From: JBILXY01 sp044378055
Lineage (GTDB): Bacteria; Patescibacteriota; JACMRA01
Assembly (NCBI GenBank): GCA_044378055.1
Contig: JBILXY010000011.1
Coordinates: 1-34,326 of the forward strand
Length of the DNA stretch: 34,326 nt
Reading direction: 5' to 3'
Part shown: one piece after another, positions 7,996 to 14,885 of the stretch
How positions within the stretch are numbered: position 1 is the first letter of the stretch
Layout of the letters: each line of letters starts with the position of its first letter
Made by a program: the position numbers and the translations under genes
Notes under the pieces: model-generated
Seen by the model: the letters and a program-made list of their open reading frames with translations, nothing else
Told to the model about the DNA's origin: nothing
Databases searched by the model: none

Positions 7996-8259
7996 TTATA
8001 TTTTAGGTTGAATTGCCCGAATTTTAATGGAAGGTAATAATTTATAAAGATTCGGAGCTCCTTTTTTTGTTTGACTAGTATGTACTGCTCTTTCTATCCC
8101 AAACTCTTGCTGAATCTTAACATTAATTTTTGATACAGCCCTATTAATTTGACCACGATCTAAACCTGTTTCGGACAACAAATCAACGAAATCAGCACCA
8201 TTTTCGAAAGCTTGAATAAGTTTAAGTGTATTTGGATTGTTAGAAAATATCCAAATAAA
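7996..8259 (-). pseudogene. Winged-helix DNA-binding protein, start missing (possible remnant)
   Basis: The open frame runs from just after a stop at 8263-8265 to the TAA at 7996, about 87 codons. The protein has the pattern of a winged helix-turn-helix: a helix around NTLKLIQAFENGADFVDLLS, then ETGLDRGQINRAVSKINVKI as the probable recognition region, and a basic hairpin wing HTSQTKKGAPNLYKLLP. There is no ATG or GTG in frame in the upstream half. The only standard start is a TTG at 8181, which would remove the first helix; an ATT at 8256 is the other possibility. Directly upstream lies a REP-like repeat (8277-8324). I infer that the 5' part of a larger regulator was lost, or that a rare start is used. 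The terminator just downstream argues that transcription is real. Target genes unknown. Confidence 0.5.
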
Positions 8260-8276
8260 TTTTTAATCCATATGGC

Positions 8277-8324
8277 GTGGGAGGATAAATCTCACTCAAA
8301 CGGGAGGATAAATCCTTCCCCTAC
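8277..8324 (-). repeat. GTAGGGG hairpin repeat, inverted copy of the one at 31421
   Basis: Read on the minus strand, 8324-8302 gives GTAGGGGAAGGAT-TT-ATCCTCCC, a stem with one bulged A, and continues GTTTGAGTGAGATTTATCC down to about 8277. The same order with few changes occurs on the plus strand at 31421-31460. It fills the gap between the winged-helix ORF and rpoB. Confidence 0.7.
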
Positions 8325-8352
8325 GTTTATAATCCGATATTAAAACCAAAAT

Positions 8353-8371
8353 CCCCTGCGGGAAACAGGGG
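8353..8371 (-). terminator. Probable rpoB terminator
   Basis: On the minus strand CCCCTG-TTTCCCG-CAGGGG is followed by ATTTTGGTTTTAA. The stem has six GC-rich pairs; the T tract is interrupted by GG. It lies about 55 bases after the rpoB stop codon, beyond the repeat at 8378-8399. Confidence 0.5.
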
Positions 8372-8377
8372 AAATTC

Positions 8378-8399
8378 GTAGGGGAACGCTCGCCGTTCC
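8378..8399 (+). repeat. GTAGGGG hairpin repeat
   Basis: GTAG followed by GGGAACG-CTCGC-CGTTCC. Same layout as the other GTAG-headed repeats, with a different stem. It lies 26 bases after the rpoB stop codon. Confidence 0.65.
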
Positions 8400-8424
8400 T
8401 ATTTTAACGATATAAAGCAACGAC

Positions 8425-11400
8425 CTACAACCCTCCTTCATCAACAGATAAGGCTAATTTTTCGTCTAATCTTGCTCTGTCTCCGTAAATTTCTTCAGCT
8501 TCTGTTACTGCGGCGTTAACTTTAACACCAAGTGCTGTTAATTCGTTAGCTAAAACAATGAATGAACCTGGTAAGTTAGGGCTCATAATTGGTTTGCCTC
8601 TTATAATAGCTTCAAAAGCGGCTTCTCTACCTAAACTGTCATCCGATTTAATGGTTAACATTTCTTGTAAAGCATAGGCTGCTCCATAAGCTTCCAAGGC
8701 CCAAACTTCCATTTCTCCGAATCTCTGTCCTCCTGCGTTGGCTCTTCCTCCTAAAGGCTGTTGAGTGATTAAAGAGTAAGAACCGGTGGAACGAGTGTGA
8801 ACTTTGTCATCTACCAAATGGTAAAGTTTGTTGAAGTAAACATAGCCAACAACTACAGGTCTTTCGTATTTAATACCTGTTTGACCATCCCACAAATCCA
8901 TTTTTCCATCTTCTCTGAAACCAGCTTCAACTAATTCGTTCTTAATAGTATCAAGTGGAATTTCGTTCAAAGGCTGAGTAACTGCATGAATACCCTTTTC
9001 ATGACAAACCAAACCTAAATGGGCTTCAAGTAATTGCCCAAGGTTCATACGCGCCACAACACCGAGAGGGTTAAGAACCATATCTACAGGTTGTCCATCT
9101 GCAGTGTAAGGCATATCTTCAACTGGAAGCACAATAGATACAACACCTTTGTTTCCGTGACGACCAGCCATTTTGTCTCCTGGTTTAATTTTTCTTGTTG
9201 TAGCAAGCCAAATGTGTACTCGTTTTAAAACATCGGAAGGTAATTGGTAACCATCTTCACGGCTGAAAACACGAATTGAAACTACTTTTCCTTGCAAACC
9301 ATGTTCCAAATATAAGGAACTATCTTTAACTTCTTTAGAATATTCACCAAACAATACACGAATTAATTTATCTTCAGGGGAAAGATCGACTTCGCCTTTA
9401 GGGCTAATTTTTCCTACCAAAATATCACCACTTTGAACGAAGGCACCTAGGTGAACAATTCCGTCTTTGTCTAACTTTCGAAGTTTATCAATAGGTACAT
9501 TTGGAATATCACGGGTAAATTCTTCAGTTCCAAGTCTTGTTTCGTGTAAATCACAGGTAAGTTCGTGAATATGGGTAGAACTAAATTTGTCTCTTTGAAT
9601 TAATCTTTCTGATAAAACAATAGCATCTTCAAAGTTATAACCCTTGAAAGGCATATATGCAACACGAACATTCTGACCAATGGCAAATTCTCCTTCGTGA
9701 ATACCAAAACCTTCAATTAAGTAATCACCTTTAGAAACTTTTTGTCCTGGTTTTACCACAACTCTTTGGTTAATTGAAGTGTGATTATTAGAAGGAAGAT
9801 ATTTTAAAGCTTTGTAAGTATATTTTTCTTTTGTCTTAGAATCTTGAACAGTTACACCACTTCCGTCGGCTTGAATTACTTCTCCATCACATTCAGCAAC
9901 TGTTAAGTAACCAGAATCTCTTGCGGCTACAGTTTCAAAACCAGTTCCTACCAATGGTCTTTCAGGGCGAATTAAAGGCAAAGATTGGCCTTGCATGTTT
10001 GTTCCCATCAATAAACGGTATCCATCAGTCTGGGATACGAATGGAATCATACAAGATGACAAACTTAAAATTTGGTTACTTGCTACATCCATATATTGAA
10101 CTTCGCTTACATTAATTTGAACAGGATCGCCTTGTTTTCTAGCTGCAACGATATCAACTAGAATATTTCCCATTTCATCAATTTGGTTAATATGTTCACA
10201 AATTACTACACTAAGATCCATTTGTGAATCAAGCCAAGCAACTTCTTTAGAAACATGCTTTCTTACCTTAACTTCGATATTTTTATCAATTTCAATAAGT
10301 TCTTGAATTACATCGGAAGTTAATAATTGACCTGTCTTTAATACTCTCTTTCCTTTTACTTCAACATCAGCTAGAGCAATTCTGGAAAGTAAGGATGGAT
10401 CTGTAACTTTCAAAGTATCCTTAACAATTAAGTAAGGAGTTTCCATGAATCCCATTTTGTTAATTCTGGAATAAATAGCCAAATGAACATTCAAACCGAA
10501 CGCAGGGCCTTCAGGAGTGTTAATAGGACACAATCTACCATAATGACTAGGGTGAACATCACGAATATCAAATCCGGCTCTTTCACGGGTTACACCACCA
10601 GGGCCAGTACAAGTTAAGAACTGTCTGTCATCCATTTCAGATAGAATGTTGGTTTGATCTAATAACCTGGATAACTGTGATGTGCTGAAGAAATCTTCAA
10701 TCATAGCAGCCAGCGGTCTCATGTTTACCAATTGAGCAGGGGTAAAGTTTGCATCTTCATTAGTTGTCATTTTATCCTTTGAATTTCTTACAACTCTAGA
10801 TAAACCGGCTTTAAATGTATTTTGTAACCATTCACCAACAGCTCTAATTCTTCTGTTACTTAATGAATCAATACTATCGGAACTTTCTCTAGCAACTGCC
10901 ATTCTTACCAATTCTTGCAAAGTAGCAATAATTTCAGCAGAACCAATGTTTTTCTTATAATCGTGACCTTCGGTTGATTTAGCTTTAAAGTTAAGTCTTG
11001 AATTAAACTTGTATCTTCCAACTTCTCCAAAATCGTATTTGGTTAAATCTTCGAAAAGTGAGATTAAATACTTCTTTCCTTGTTCAATAGAAACAATGTC
11101 TCCTGGTCTAATCTTTTTGTAGATGGAATTTACTGCATCTTCAACACCAAAAGCGGAATCTTTTTCCAATGTAGTTTCAAGAATACTAAATCTAGGATCG
11201 TTATCAAAATCTTTGAAAATGTCTTTAATTTCTTGTTCTTTGGTAATTCCAAAAAGTTTAAGTAATTGCGTAGCTGGGAATTTCTTCTTTCTATCAATTC
11301 TTGTGTAAATAACATTATCTGCGCCTAAAATGAAGTCAATCCAAATGCCTCTTGCTGGAATAATTCTGGCTGTGTAAGTGTAACCACCTTTTTCAAGTTC

Positions 11401-11835
11401 ACGGCTGAATAAAACACCTGGTGATTTAACAAGCTGACCTACAACAATTTTTTGGTTAGCATTAACAATAAAGTTTCCTTTCTTGGTCATTAATGGAACT
11501 TTTCCAACAAAAACCCTCTGAGTTTTCTTTTCTTTAGTTACCAAGTTTTCAACGGTTACATTAATATATAACAACCCAGCAAAACTTGTACCTTTAAGTA
11601 AAGCTGTGTATTCATCGTTGTTTGGGTCTTGTTCTAGGAAAAAGTCTGGTCCTAAAATAACTTTCCATCTTCCACCGATGGTATCTTCAATCGGAGAAAA
11701 CTCTGCTAAAATCTTGGTTAAATCTTCTTTCCAGAATTGCTGGTAAGATTCAGTTTGTAATAAGTTCAAGTTTGGAACTGGAAATTCATGTTGGCGAACT
11801 CCAAAGCTGGAGCGAGGATATTGTAGGACGGCCAT
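8425..11835 (-). CDS. rpoB: DNA-directed RNA polymerase subunit beta
   Basis: 1136 residues, shorter than E. coli RpoB (1342), as is usual for bacteria lacking the lineage-specific inserts. It forms the core RNA polymerase with beta-prime, alpha and omega. Clear hallmarks are the fork/rifampicin region at residues 383-415 (FFSTSQLSRLLDQTN ... GPGGVTRERAGFDIRDVHPSHYGRLCPINTPEGP), AYMPFKGYNFEDAIVLSERL, the GDKMAGRHGNKGVVS block, and the C-terminal TGSYSLITQQPLGGRANAGGQRFGEMEVWALEAYGAAY. Within the rifampicin region several contact residues differ from the sensitive consensus: R390, D403, Q405, F406, T408 and T410 replace E. coli Q513, H526, R528, R529, S531 and L533. rpoC does not follow; instead come repeats and the winged-helix ORF. 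A TTGACA box overlapping a 14-base palindrome lies upstream. No Shine-Dalgarno site precedes the ATG. Confidence 0.98.
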   Translation of the reverse strand: MAVLQYPRSSFGVRQHEFPVPNLNLLQTESYQQFWKEDLTKILAEFSPIEDTIGGRWKVILGPDFFLEQDPNNDEYTALLKGTSFAGLLYINVTVENLVTKEKKTQRVFVGKVPLMTKKGNFIVNANQKIVVGQLVKSPGVLFSRELEKGGYTYTARIIPARGIWIDFILGADNVIYTRIDRKKKFPATQLLKLFGITKEQEIKDIFKDFDNDPRFSILETTLEKDSAFGVEDAVNSIYKKIRPGDIVSIEQGKKYLISLFEDLTKYDFGEVGRYKFNSRLNFKAKSTEGHDYKKNIGSAEIIATLQELVRMAVARESSDSIDSLSNRRIRAVGEWLQNTFKAGLSRVVRNSKDKMTTNEDANFTPAQLVNMRPLAAMIEDFFSTSQLSRLLDQTNILSEMDDRQFLTCTGPGGVTRERAGFDIRDVHPSHYGRLCPINTPEGPAFGLNVHLAIYSRINKMGFMETPYLIVKDTLKVTDPSLLSRIALADVEVKGKRVLKTGQLLTSDVIQELIEIDKNIEVKVRKHVSKEVAWLDSQMDLSVVICEHINQIDEMGNILVDIVAARKQGDPVQINVSEVQYMDVASNQILSLSSCMIPFVSQTDGYRLLMGTNMQGQSLPLIRPERPLVGTGFETVAARDSGYLTVAECDGEVIQADGSGVTVQDSKTKEKYTYKALKYLPSNNHTSINQRVVVKPGQKVSKGDYLIEGFGIHEGEFAIGQNVRVAYMPFKGYNFEDAIVLSERLIQRDKFSSTHIHELTCDLHETRLGTEEFTRDIPNVPIDKLRKLDKDGIVHLGAFVQSGDILVGKISPKGEVDLSPEDKLIRVLFGEYSKEVKDSSLYLEHGLQGKVVSIRVFSREDGYQLPSDVLKRVHIWLATTRKIKPGDKMAGRHGNKGVVSIVLPVEDMPYTADGQPVDMVLNPLGVVARMNLGQLLEAHLGLVCHEKGIHAVTQPLNEIPLDTIKNELVEAGFREDGKMDLWDGQTGIKYERPVVVGYVYFNKLYHLVDDKVHTRSTGSYSLITQQPLGGRANAGGQRFGEMEVWALEAYGAAYALQEMLTIKSDDSLGREAAFEAIIRGKPIMSPNLPGSFIVLANELTALGVKVNAAVTEAEEIYGDRARLDEKLALSVDEGGL

Positions 11836-11860
11836 AATACGATTTACGTGCTATATGTAA

Positions 11861-11889
11861 TAATGAACTAAAACAATAGCTATTGTCAA
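11861..11889 (-). promoter_or_regulatory. rpoB promoter with overlapping 14-bp palindrome
   Basis: Minus-strand TTGACA at 11889-11884. Seventeen bases further is TCATTA (11866-11861), a weak -10. The perfect palindrome ACAATAGCTATTGT spans 11873-11886 and overlaps the end of the -35 box, so a dimeric repressor bound there would block polymerase. The palindrome is exact; the regulatory role is inferred. Confidence 0.5.
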
Positions 11890-11998
11890 GGTTTTAAAGA
11901 ATTCAAAAGTATTTTTAATATAAACAGTCATCCTGGACTTGGTGAAGCTGTCATCGTGAAACAAGTTTCAGGATCCAAAAAACACAAACATTTTCCCC

Positions 11999-12192
11999 GC
12001 AGGGGCGATTTTCACAATCGCCAGTGGCAATACAAGGGTCGTAGGGGCAAAGTTTACCTTCGCCCAAGGCAAAACGAGGAAGTAGCGGCCAAGTTTACAA
12101 GCCAAAACAGTTATAAATCCAATTACCATACGTAGCGGCGATCGCGGATCGCCATGGCAAAACGCAGGCAGTAGCGGCGAAGTTTACGAGCC
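11999..12192 (+). repeat. Cluster of five direct GTAG-type hairpin repeats
   Basis: Five units in the same orientation start at 11999 (variant head GCAG), 12041, 12082, 12132 and 12171, spaced 42, 41, 50 and 39 bases. Stems: GGCGATT/AATCGCC in the first, GGGC..GCCC in the second, and GGCGATC/GATCGCC in the fourth. The third and fifth share AAGTTTAC with poor pairing. After the hairpins a tail like GGCAAAACGAGG recurs, also present at 26106. The cluster fills most of the 435-base gap between rpoB and the hypothetical gene at 12271. A fragment at about 11936-11978 (GAAACAAGTTTCAGGATCC) belongs to another dispersed repeat type. I see no gene in the gap. Confidence 0.75.
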
Positions 12193-12212
12193 ACAATATT
12201 TCCCCAAAAATA

Positions 12213-12243
12213 AAATAGCCACTCAAGTTAAAGTGACTATTTT
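12213..12243 (-). terminator. Terminator of the hypothetical gene at 12271
   Basis: On the minus strand AAATAGTCACT pairs with AGTGGCTATTT (one mismatch) and is followed by a T-rich tract. It lies about 28 bases after the stop codon at 12271. Confidence 0.7.
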
Positions 12244-12270
12244 TTGATGTAAACGACTATTATTATAAAA

Positions 12271-12690
12271 TTAGTCTTCAATCGGCGTGGCAGTTACAAT
12301 GAATGTTGCATCAATTGGAACAAATTCCACTAAAACCATGTAAATTTCCCCTGTGTCTTCAGCTGATAAATTGTAGATATTATCATCAGGAAAATAACCA
12401 TTGCTGCATTTATGCATAATTTCACATGAACTAGCCTTTATGAAGGTTAAATGAGAAAACTTATCAATAAGTGACAAACTTTTAGGCAAATCTGCTGGCA
12501 AGTAAGCTGGAAGCAGCACGGTTGATATATCAGGAAATTGTTCTACATACCTTAACAAGCATTCATGCAATGGCTGAGTGTGTGTCATTCCTTCAAACAT
12601 ACCATCGACTTCTGTATAAACTTGTTCAAAATCTTCTGGTAGTTTAGCGTCATGAATTTTAGCATTTACAGACAAAAAGTTAGTAACCAC
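12271..12690 (-). CDS. Hypothetical cytoplasmic protein
   Basis: 139 residues, start GTG at 12690. The start is supported by a strong Shine-Dalgarno site, AAGGAGA at 12703-12697, spaced six bases; this is the best ribosome binding site in the window. The protein is acidic, has no signal peptide or membrane helix and contains three cysteines (one in CLLRYVEQFPD, two in CEIMHKCSNGYFPDD). The mix of predicted strands and helices suggests one small globular domain. I recognise no family. It is divergent from argS, with a shared intergenic region that contains mirrored TTGACA boxes, and it has its own terminator. It is likely a real, well-translated gene of unknown role. Confidence 0.75.
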   Translation of the reverse strand: MVTNFLSVNAKIHDAKLPEDFEQVYTEVDGMFEGMTHTQPLHECLLRYVEQFPDISTVLLPAYLPADLPKSLSLIDKFSHLTFIKASSCEIMHKCSNGYFPDDNIYNLSAEDTGEIYMVLVEFVPIDATFIVTATPIED

Positions 12691-12766
12691 AACAAATCTC
12701 CTTTTTCTAAAAATTAAATAGGTTAGAAAATCCTATTACATATAAACAAACATAGAAAGATAGAGG

Positions 12767-12800
12767 TGTCAAAGAATTCGCAGACTTCCCTCTTTTGACA
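12767..12800. promoter_or_regulatory. Mirrored TTGACA boxes between argS and the hypothetical gene
   Basis: TTGACA on the minus strand (12772-12767) and on the plus strand (12795-12800) form an inverted repeat, TGTCAAAGA ... TCTTTTGACA, with one extra base. On the plus side a 17-base spacer leads to AAAACT at 12818, a weak -10 that would place the start of transcription at or near the argS ATG. On the minus side only a weak TTGTTT is present at 17 bases. The region looks like paired divergent promoters; the repeat could also be an operator. Confidence 0.45.
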
Positions 12801-12829
12801 TTCCCCCTATTCCAAATAAAACTTAAACC

Positions 12830-14737
12830 ATGAACTTACTAGGATTAAAACTTCGGCTTGAAAACCTTTTGCCTGATTGGAAATGGTCGCTTCCGCCTTC
12901 CCCCGATTTAGGTATTTTATCTAGCCCCAAAGCTTTTGAAGTTGCTAGAATACAAGGTAAAAACCCTGTGGAAGTTGCTGCAAGCTTAATTGCAGAAGTC
13001 GAGAGCACCCTCCGAACAGAAAATATTCCAGCTGAAGCCAAGCTTGCTGGGCCATATATTAATATTTTTCCACACGACAAGTTTTTGAGTGAATTGGCTA
13101 AAAATTCGACTGATAATTTTAAAATAAACCCATCGGAAAAGCATTTATTATTGGAATATGTAAGCCCAAATATTGCCAAACCTTTGCACGCAGGGCATTT
13201 GGTGAATGCTGTTATTGGAGAGAATTTAAAAAGAGTACTTTCGTTAAAATATTCAAATTTAGAAACTGAAATTTACTGGGGCGATTGGGGAATTCAATTC
13301 GGGATTATTTTATGGGCAATTAAGCAAATTCAAAACAACACAGTTAGTTTAGAACTTAATGGTGAGCTTGTTTCTTTAAATATAGATGAATACGATGAGG
13401 ATCCGATTCAAACCTTGGTGAAAATTTATGTGTGGGGGAATCAGCAAAAAGATATAATTCCAGATTTTGATAATCAAATTAGGGAAGAAGTTATTAAGCT
13501 TGAAAATGGAGATAAAAATTCTGTAGATTTGTGGCTAAAATTTGCTAAGGATTCCAAAAAGGTTATTCTAGAACAATTAAATATTTTAGGAGTTTCAAAC
13601 TTCGATCACGAATTTGGCGAAAGTTATTACCAAGAAAGAATGACAAGACTTACCAAGTTTATGGATAAGCATAATTTATGGGAAACAGAAGGAAAAGGAA
13701 GATTTATAGATTTAGATAAAATGAGTTCGCAGTGGGAGGAAGAACAAAAAGTACCCCTGGTAAGGGGTCAGAGCGAAGCTCTGGGGGTAGCCAGGGGTGA
13801 AACCGAAGGTTTCGGGGTAGTTGCAAACCCAATTCCCTTCAACAAAATTGCCACATACGGCCGATGTTATTTAATTCAAAGTAAAGATGGCTACACAACC
13901 TATCCTTTCCGTGATATTGCGGCAAGGTGGCACTGGGCTGAAGATTTACAAGCTGATATAATGATAACCCTAACCGATCATACCCAAAGCCATAATTTCC
14001 ACCAAGCTTTTAGTATTGTTAGCTATTTAGCCAGCAAAAAAGAATTTTTAGAGTTATCCGACGATGAAGTTTCTAACCGACTTGAATTAGAAAATTTAGT
14101 TCACATTCCATATGGCTTTTTGAAGTTACCTGAAGGAAAAATGAGCACTAGAAAAGGCAATTTTGTAACTGCTACAGATATTTTAGAACAAATTCAAGAT
14201 CAGGCAAAACTTAATTTACAGGAACGCTATCCAGATTTGAAGAAAAGTGAATTAGATTACCGAAGCCTGAAACTTAGTTTGGCAGCCATTAAATGGACTA
14301 TTTTAAGCAAGGACATAATTAAAGATACAGTTCTTAATATTCCACAAATTCTTACTTTTGAAGGGAATACTGGGGTTTATCAGCTTTACACTTTTGCCAG
14401 GTTAAATAGCATTTTAAAGAAAAATGAATGCGACTTAAATTCTAGTTTGAGTTTTAACCTCAGCCTTCTTAATAATGAAGAGAAAACCATTTTGAATTAC
14501 GCTTATCAACTTCCAATTATTTTAGAAGACATTGCCCAAAATTATAAGCCACATCTACTTTCTGGATATTTATTTACCCTCTCCACAATGATTAATAAAT
14601 GGTATGGAATTGTTTCAGTTAGCAATGAAACCGACTTGGAAAGGAAGGAAACTTTGTTATTTTTCTGTCAGCATTTAGCCTTACTAATTCAACAAACCTT
14701 AGGTCTGATGGGAATTGAAACTTTAGATAATTTATAA
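12830..14737 (+). CDS. argS: Arginyl-tRNA synthetase
   Basis: 635 residues. It attaches arginine to tRNA-Arg. The N-terminal additional domain (1-110) recognises the tRNA elbow. The class I HIGH motif is seen in SPNIAKPLHAGHLVNAV near residues 110-126. ITLTDHTQSHNFHQ, and PYGFLKLPEGKMSTRKGNF with the KMSTRKG loop near 438, mark the catalytic core; the C-terminal helical anticodon-binding domain follows (GNTGVYQLYTFARL onward). A foreign-looking stretch, VRGQSEALGV ARGETEGFGV at 311-330, lies just before the conserved KDGYTTYPFRDIAA block; it is two 10-residue repeats encoded by a tandem palindromic element and falls where a surface loop is expected. No Shine-Dalgarno site precedes the ATG. 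The next gene, a giant surface protein, follows after a short gap with its own promoter. Confidence 0.97.
   Translation: MNLLGLKLRLENLLPDWKWSLPPSPDLGILSSPKAFEVARIQGKNPVEVAASLIAEVESTLRTENIPAEAKLAGPYINIFPHDKFLSELAKNSTDNFKINPSEKHLLLEYVSPNIAKPLHAGHLVNAVIGENLKRVLSLKYSNLETEIYWGDWGIQFGIILWAIKQIQNNTVSLELNGELVSLNIDEYDEDPIQTLVKIYVWGNQQKDIIPDFDNQIREEVIKLENGDKNSVDLWLKFAKDSKKVILEQLNILGVSNFDHEFGESYYQERMTRLTKFMDKHNLWETEGKGRFIDLDKMSSQWEEEQKVPLVRGQSEALGVARGETEGFGVVANPIPFNKIATYGRCYLIQSKDGYTTYPFRDIAARWHWAEDLQADIMITLTDHTQSHNFHQAFSIVSYLASKKEFLELSDDEVSNRLELENLVHIPYGFLKLPEGKMSTRKGNFVTATDILEQIQDQAKLNLQERYPDLKKSELDYRSLKLSLAAIKWTILSKDIIKDTVLNIPQILTFEGNTGVYQLYTFARLNSILKKNECDLNSSLSFNLSLLNNEEKTILNYAYQLPIILEDIAQNYKPHLLSGYLFTLSTMINKWYGIVSVSNETDLERKETLLFFCQHLALLIQQTLGLMGIETLDNL
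13763..13820 (+). repeat. Tandem palindromic element inside argS
   Basis: Two units at 30-base spacing, each AGGGGT + six-base stem + GAA + stem + GGGGTAG. Stem pairs are CAGAGC/GCTCTG (13769-13783) and GAAACC/GGTTTC (13799-13813). Flanks are conserved while stems differ but still pair. The unit is ten codons, so the reading frame is kept. The adjoining CCCCTGGTAAGGGG may be a further decayed copy. Confidence 0.8.
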
Positions 14738-14793
14738 TATATATCGAGTAGTAGAGTGCGTGGGATGAGGTAAATAGCCAAAGGCTTGGAATG

Positions 14794-14822
14794 ATGACAA
14801 AATGTGGTTGATAGTATATAAT
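14794..14822 (+). promoter_or_regulatory. Promoter of the giant surface-protein gene
   Basis: ATGACA (14794-14799), a 17-base spacer and a perfect TATAAT (14817-14822). It overlaps the first possible start codon (14802), so the real start must lie downstream; the next in-frame ATG is at 14886, giving a leader of about 57 bases. Confidence 0.6.
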
Positions 14823-14885
14823 AAAAAAAAAACCGCTATTTTAAAAACAAACAGTTTTGAATTGGCAAACAAAAACACAAACAAA

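Noticed and set aside
11999..12192. CRISPR-like array
   Set aside because: Units are hairpins with variable stems and short irregular gaps that share sequence; no unique spacers and no cas genes.
12721..12829. T-box or other riboswitch upstream of argS
   Set aside because: The gap is too short for a T-box, no conserved T-box core was seen, and the predicted transcript is almost leaderless.
13751..13822. Intein or group I intron in argS
   Set aside because: The insert is only about 24 codons, remains in frame, and has no splicing or endonuclease motifs.
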